This document shows, one piece after another, positions 61,169 through 64,000 of a stretch of 64,000 bases of DNA. Source of the DNA: Noviherbaspirillum_A sp047237965 (GTDB lineage Bacteria; Pseudomonadota; Gammaproteobacteria; Burkholderiales; Burkholderiaceae_D); contig NZ_JBDFLX010000001.1 in assembly GCF_047237965.1 (NCBI RefSeq), positions 1,550,001-1,614,000 on the forward strand, in the 5' to 3' direction. Every line of letters begins with the position of its first letter. The first letter of the stretch is position 1. Under the pieces are notes generated by a model, which had not been told where the DNA came from, ran no database searches, and saw nothing but the letters and a program-made list of their open reading frames with translations. The translations under genes were made by a program, and so were the position numbers.

Positions 61169-61560
61169 CTACTCCATAAGGCATCGTCAAGGTCAAGTGC
61201 GCCCACATCGAAGTCACACCACGGCTCACCCTCCATAGCGCCAACGATTGCCGAATACAGACTATCAATGCCAGCATGGTCTCGAGGCAATTCGAGCCCA
61301 ACCTTGTTGAGCATGTCCCAAGAGTCCCAATGATGACCTAGGTAGCCTCCTTCAGCTGAGCAATACCCAAGCTGTTCAACTGCTCTGCCGTAGTACCGCC
61401 TAATGCACCGCTCAATGTGGGACGCCACTTTGTAGGCCTCCACTGTTGGGGAGTCAAACTTGCCGCAGAAGTCGCAACCGCGACGTCCATTGTGTTCTCG
61501 AATCCAAGCACGTAAATCTTGGTCGGAAAAGCAAGAGGAGCAGACGCGGTGTAAATTCAT
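61069..61560 (-). pseudogene. HEPN/RES N-terminal domain part of the frameshifted RES gene
   Basis: A 163-codon frame from ATG 61560. CSSCFSDQDLRAWI and CDFCG form a two-pair cysteine knuckle, followed by the HEPN-like helical region (YKVASHIERCIRRYYG, GYLGHHWDSWDML). It matches the N-terminal domain found on RES proteins that lack a separate Xre-type antitoxin. The frame leaves the family after VKHERRFFF, exactly at the homopolymer where the RES frame takes over. Confidence 0.75.
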
Positions 61561-61708
61561 ATGCAGAAAATTGCTGAATAGAGAGATATGCTGCCTCGGC
61601 TTTCAAAGTCCAGGCAGTTTTTCATTGTATATCGCAAAGCAACAATTTCAGCAGTTGTAGCAACGTTACCGTCCTCTCCTATTTGAGGAACTTGTGTCCA
61701 GAAATGAA

Positions 61709-61730
61709 AAGCCCGGTTGGTACCGGGCTT
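61709..61730 (-). terminator. Bidirectional rho-independent terminator
   Basis: A 9-bp stem AAGCCCGGT/ACCGGGCTT with a 4-base loop. On the minus strand TTTT follows, about 110 bases after the 303-residue gene. On the plus strand TTCTTTGTT follows. Confidence 0.75.
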
Positions 61731-61837
61731 CTTTGTTAAGGTGAATATCTGCTTGTGGCCGGCTGTCGCCCTACCCGGAACGGGAAATATCGACCTAGAG
61801 CGAAAGTAGCCGCTCGCGTTCGGCGGCGGCGTCCCAC

Positions 61838-62749
61838 TCAGTCTCGATCGAACGCGCCAGTGCGGTCGATCGCGTGACCCGATACCCAGATTTCCTGCGA
61901 CGGGTGTTTGATCCGCAGCTGGTCAACAACAGGAGACGAAGCGCAGTACTCGATATTGACTAGGTAGCCATTCGACACATTTGCGCTGGTAGTGGCCGCT
62001 AACACTTCGGCTCCTTCCAGCTGCTCCTGCTCGTCAACCGACACGCCGAGTTCCATGGCGATCGCTTCAAGGTGGCCCAGTAATGGCGGGGTCTCGTCCT
62101 TATCCATGCCGTAATAGCCGTCGTCGAGAGTGGCGCCCACGACCTGAACCTTAGGCGGGCCGACGATGAGCCGCCTGCCAACGGCGGTCAGCGCTACCTG
62201 CACCGTCACATCTGCGGCATGGCCACTGTAGGGCCGATCAGTGTCGACTTCGCCCTCCACTTGCCCTTCATAGTCGATCAAGAAAACGTCGCCAATCTTG
62301 AGAGGCAACGGTGAAGCACCTGCGAATTCCAAATTTACTTCCCATGGACCCGTGGTATTGGTATCTGCCATCTGAGCCGCAACGTCATCGTCATCAATCA
62401 CCTCCTCTTTGGCGGCCTCAATGAATTCATCCTCCAGATCGGCGTCTGTTACGTGGATGCGCGGTCCACCGCACTCATGTGAGGCCTCGGCCAGCGCTCG
62501 CACAAGGACGTCGGCGGCGATTGACACGCCCAAAGATGCGGCGCGTTCCCTTAGCTGGGCTACGTCGACGATCCAGTGCATCGAGGAAGTGAGATAGTCG
62601 GGCTCATCCGAAGCCTGAAGGACACCCGAGCTGGTATAGCCCATTGCAGCAACGACCAGTTGAAAGGCATGGCCCAGGACGATAGGCGAACCAGTATCGG
62701 CCAGGTGGACACGAAGAGCGTGAGTAAGGGAATTGATAGACGTCGACAT
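61838..62749 (-). CDS. Hypothetical protein, 303 aa
   Basis: An acidic protein. The N-terminal segment (SLTHALRVHLADTGSPIVLGHAFQLVVAAMGY) resembles the short helical domain found at the start of glyoxalase-related proteins of mobile elements. A central acidic region (LEDEFIEAAKEEVIDDDDVAA) and a C-terminal beta-rich part follow. GGAA precedes ATG 62749, and a terminator follows the gene. No function can be assigned. Confidence 0.65.
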   Translation of the reverse strand: MSTSINSLTHALRVHLADTGSPIVLGHAFQLVVAAMGYTSSGVLQASDEPDYLTSSMHWIVDVAQLRERAASLGVSIAADVLVRALAEASHECGGPRIHVTDADLEDEFIEAAKEEVIDDDDVAAQMADTNTTGPWEVNLEFAGASPLPLKIGDVFLIDYEGQVEGEVDTDRPYSGHAADVTVQVALTAVGRRLIVGPPKVQVVGATLDDGYYGMDKDETPPLLGHLEAIAMELGVSVDEQEQLEGAEVLAATTSANVSNGYLVNIEYCASSPVVDQLRIKHPSQEIWVSGHAIDRTGAFDRD

Positions 62750-63391
62750 GCATTTTCCAATTCATCACGTGCAGAGAACCCACGGTGCCTCCCCGCACGT
62801 GCGAAAACGCATGGTTGCGAGAAAAGGTAAAGCAAAGGTGTACGGTGCTGCGATCCTGTTGAGACGTGGACTCGGCCGGACCAGGGCTTGCGGCAAGTCT
62901 AGCAACAATCGGTGAGGATGCGCAAGAGTAATCGAGAAGGCCGAGCACGTAGAATTCCGACTTAAACGGAAACCTCACGGGGCAGTGCGACAGCAGCGTC
63001 TGCGTAGCTGTAACCAGTCGCGGACATCTGGCACGTGTTTGGCCGCTGCGCGCTGGCACCGCGCCCTGCGGGTTTTGGCTAGTCAGCGACTTCAAAACGC
63101 ATCGAACAGCGCCGCTTTAATCGCTGCAATGTCGTCTTGCGCACAAATCTACCAAGCCAATTGCAGGCCGGCGCCAGTCACCGTACTTCCGAAGCTACGG
63201 TCTCGGCTTAGCCCGATAAACGACTGTTTCTGGCCGGCTACTGCCGAAGTCCAAGGACCAGGTCTGCCCCGTTGCGGCCGGTCGCTCTATCCGCTTAAAC
63301 GACTGCTTCGCGCATCGGCCAGCCCCATAGTCGAGCCAGTTTTAGGCCCCCGCACAACCATAGCTACTAGCACCAGAGGCGCCATCGCTGC
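62750..63391. other. Non-coding stretch with short dispersed repeats
   Basis: About 640 bp without a credible gene. TAAACGACTGTTTCTGGCCGG (given here as two joined parts, TAAACGACTG and TTTCTGGCCGG) at about 63216 is partly repeated as TAAACGACTG at about 63296. Related TGGCCGRCT motifs occur after neighbouring genes near 60390 and 61755. Confidence 0.4.
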
Positions 63392-64000
63392 TTAAGGAAC
63401 GTAGTATATCTTCGAGAGCAAGTCCTGAATGACGGGCAGCTTGAGCTCACTCTTGCGCTCCTGAAGGAACCGGAGGAACTCGTCGTCTTGCGGCTTGGGA
63501 AAATAGTGGGAAGGATGCAAATCGAATTTCCAGGCCTCGTGCCCTACCAGTTTCAACGCGACATAAATCCGTTGGGCAGCGTTGTTCGGCGCGCGACCCC
63601 AGCCCGTGGAAAAGAACATGGCTGATTGCGCAGCCGGTCGGCTGCACAAAAGGCGTGTCGGTGCCAATTTCGCATCTTCGAACAGTTCATGATCGACGAA
63701 GCCACCAAGGCCATAGATGATTGGCGCCGCAGTGGAAATCGCGCGCGTGGCCGAAGTGACTCCCTCGGCACTCGTCTTGAATGTGTGGAGAGCAAAAAAC
63801 AAGGCCACGTCAATGTCATGCGTGACGTCCAAGCCTACGCTTGGAAGACCGTAGTGCTGTGCTGTTGCGAAGCCCCACATCCGATAGCGATAGGAATTTA
63901 CGAAATTCAGTAACTCCCGCTGCATCCCCTGTTCTTTCGCCCGCTCGTGAACGTAGAGATCCAGCAAGGCGGACCATGCACCAAAGCTGTCCGGAAAATA
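63392..64000 (-). CDS. FRG-domain protein (5' end outside window)
   Basis: The frame is open from the window edge to the stop at 63392. The FRG domain is recognised from FATAQHYGLPSVGLDVTHDIDVALFFALHTF, here quoted in pieces as AQHYGLPS, LDVTHDIDVALFFAL. FRG domains are ADP-ribosyltransferase-like folds found in phage-defence and toxin genes. At least 200 residues are present and the true start lies beyond base 64000. The neighbouring RES gene also has an ART-like fold, so both may act on NAD+. Confidence 0.8.
   Translation of the reverse strand, partial: YFPDSFGAWSALLDLYVHERAKEQGMQRELLNFVNSYRYRMWGFATAQHYGLPSVGLDVTHDIDVALFFALHTFKTSAEGVTSATRAISTAAPIIYGLGGFVDHELFEDAKLAPTRLLCSRPAAQSAMFFSTGWGRAPNNAAQRIYVALKLVGHEAWKFDLHPSHYFPKPQDDEFLRFLQERKSELKLPVIQDLLSKIYYVP

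Noticed and set aside
27109..64000. Second copy of the tRNA-Pro 3' end (attachment site)
   Set aside because: No stretch like TTCGAATCCTCTCGCCCC was noticed again by eye; absence is not proven without a search.

Overview
The window looks like a chromosomal segment of a high-GC betaproteobacterium, Burkholderiales and probably Oxalobacteraceae (Herbaspirillum/Noviherbaspirillum/Massilia type). The basis is the dense block of TCA-cycle genes in the order typical of that group (mdh, GntR regulator, sdhCDAB, sdhE, gltA, odhA, odhB, lpdA) together with zapE, a DUF2863 gene and a YdcH protein. The genus assignment is inference from gene order and codon use, not from a database match.

1-27.1 kb is ordinary housekeeping chromosome. 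It holds the end of a quinone oxidoreductase gene, a DinG/YoaA-type Fe-S helicase, a PP2C phosphatase and zapE. Next comes a minus-strand block of respiratory and TCA genes, sdhC-sdhD-sdhA-sdhB-sdhE-gltA followed by odhA-odhB-lpdA. A GntR/UTRA regulator diverges from plus-strand mdh, a CitE-like lyase gene and acnA. A perfect 12-bp palindrome between the regulator and mdh is a good operator candidate. This part ends at a tRNA-Pro(GGG) gene (27032-27108), a classic island attachment site.

27.1-47 kb, immediately after the tRNA, is a defence island with a nearly complete class 1 DISARM locus: a small excisionase-type HTH protein, a C5-cytosine methyltransferase, a Vsr mismatch endonuclease, drmD, drmMI, three inserted genes, drmA, drmB and drmC. 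The inserted genes are the most interesting part of the window. The first is a KAP P-loop NTPase cut off soon after its Walker A motif. The second reads as a GHKL (HSP90/MORC-like) ATPase fused to a C-terminal TIR-like domain. The third is an AspBHI/Mrr-type modification-dependent restriction endonuclease. The last two genes are tightly coupled, differ in base composition from their neighbours, and look like a self-contained defence cassette nested inside DISARM. A DUF262 fragment lies after drmC, followed by a 779-aa protein whose C-terminal Mrr-like nuclease domain has lost its catalytic residues.

49.9-58.8 kb is mobile-element debris. It holds a resolvase fragment, about 1.4 kb of decayed sequence, and an IS5-family (IS903-subgroup) element with a 9-bp target duplication that splits a gene. 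A minus-strand satellite/prophage-like replication module follows (AlpA-type regulator, small proteins, an SSB-tail-like protein, DUF3987 protein), then an IS110-family (IS1111-subgroup) element with exact 12-bp subterminal inverted repeats and a probable bridge-RNA region.

58.8-64 kb, on the minus strand, holds an unknown protein with a possible PD-(D/E)xK motif, a HEPN/RES-domain toxin-like gene split by a frameshift in an A8 tract, an unknown 303-aa protein, and an FRG-domain protein running off the window. No integrase, no second copy of the tRNA 3' end and no CRISPR array was seen.
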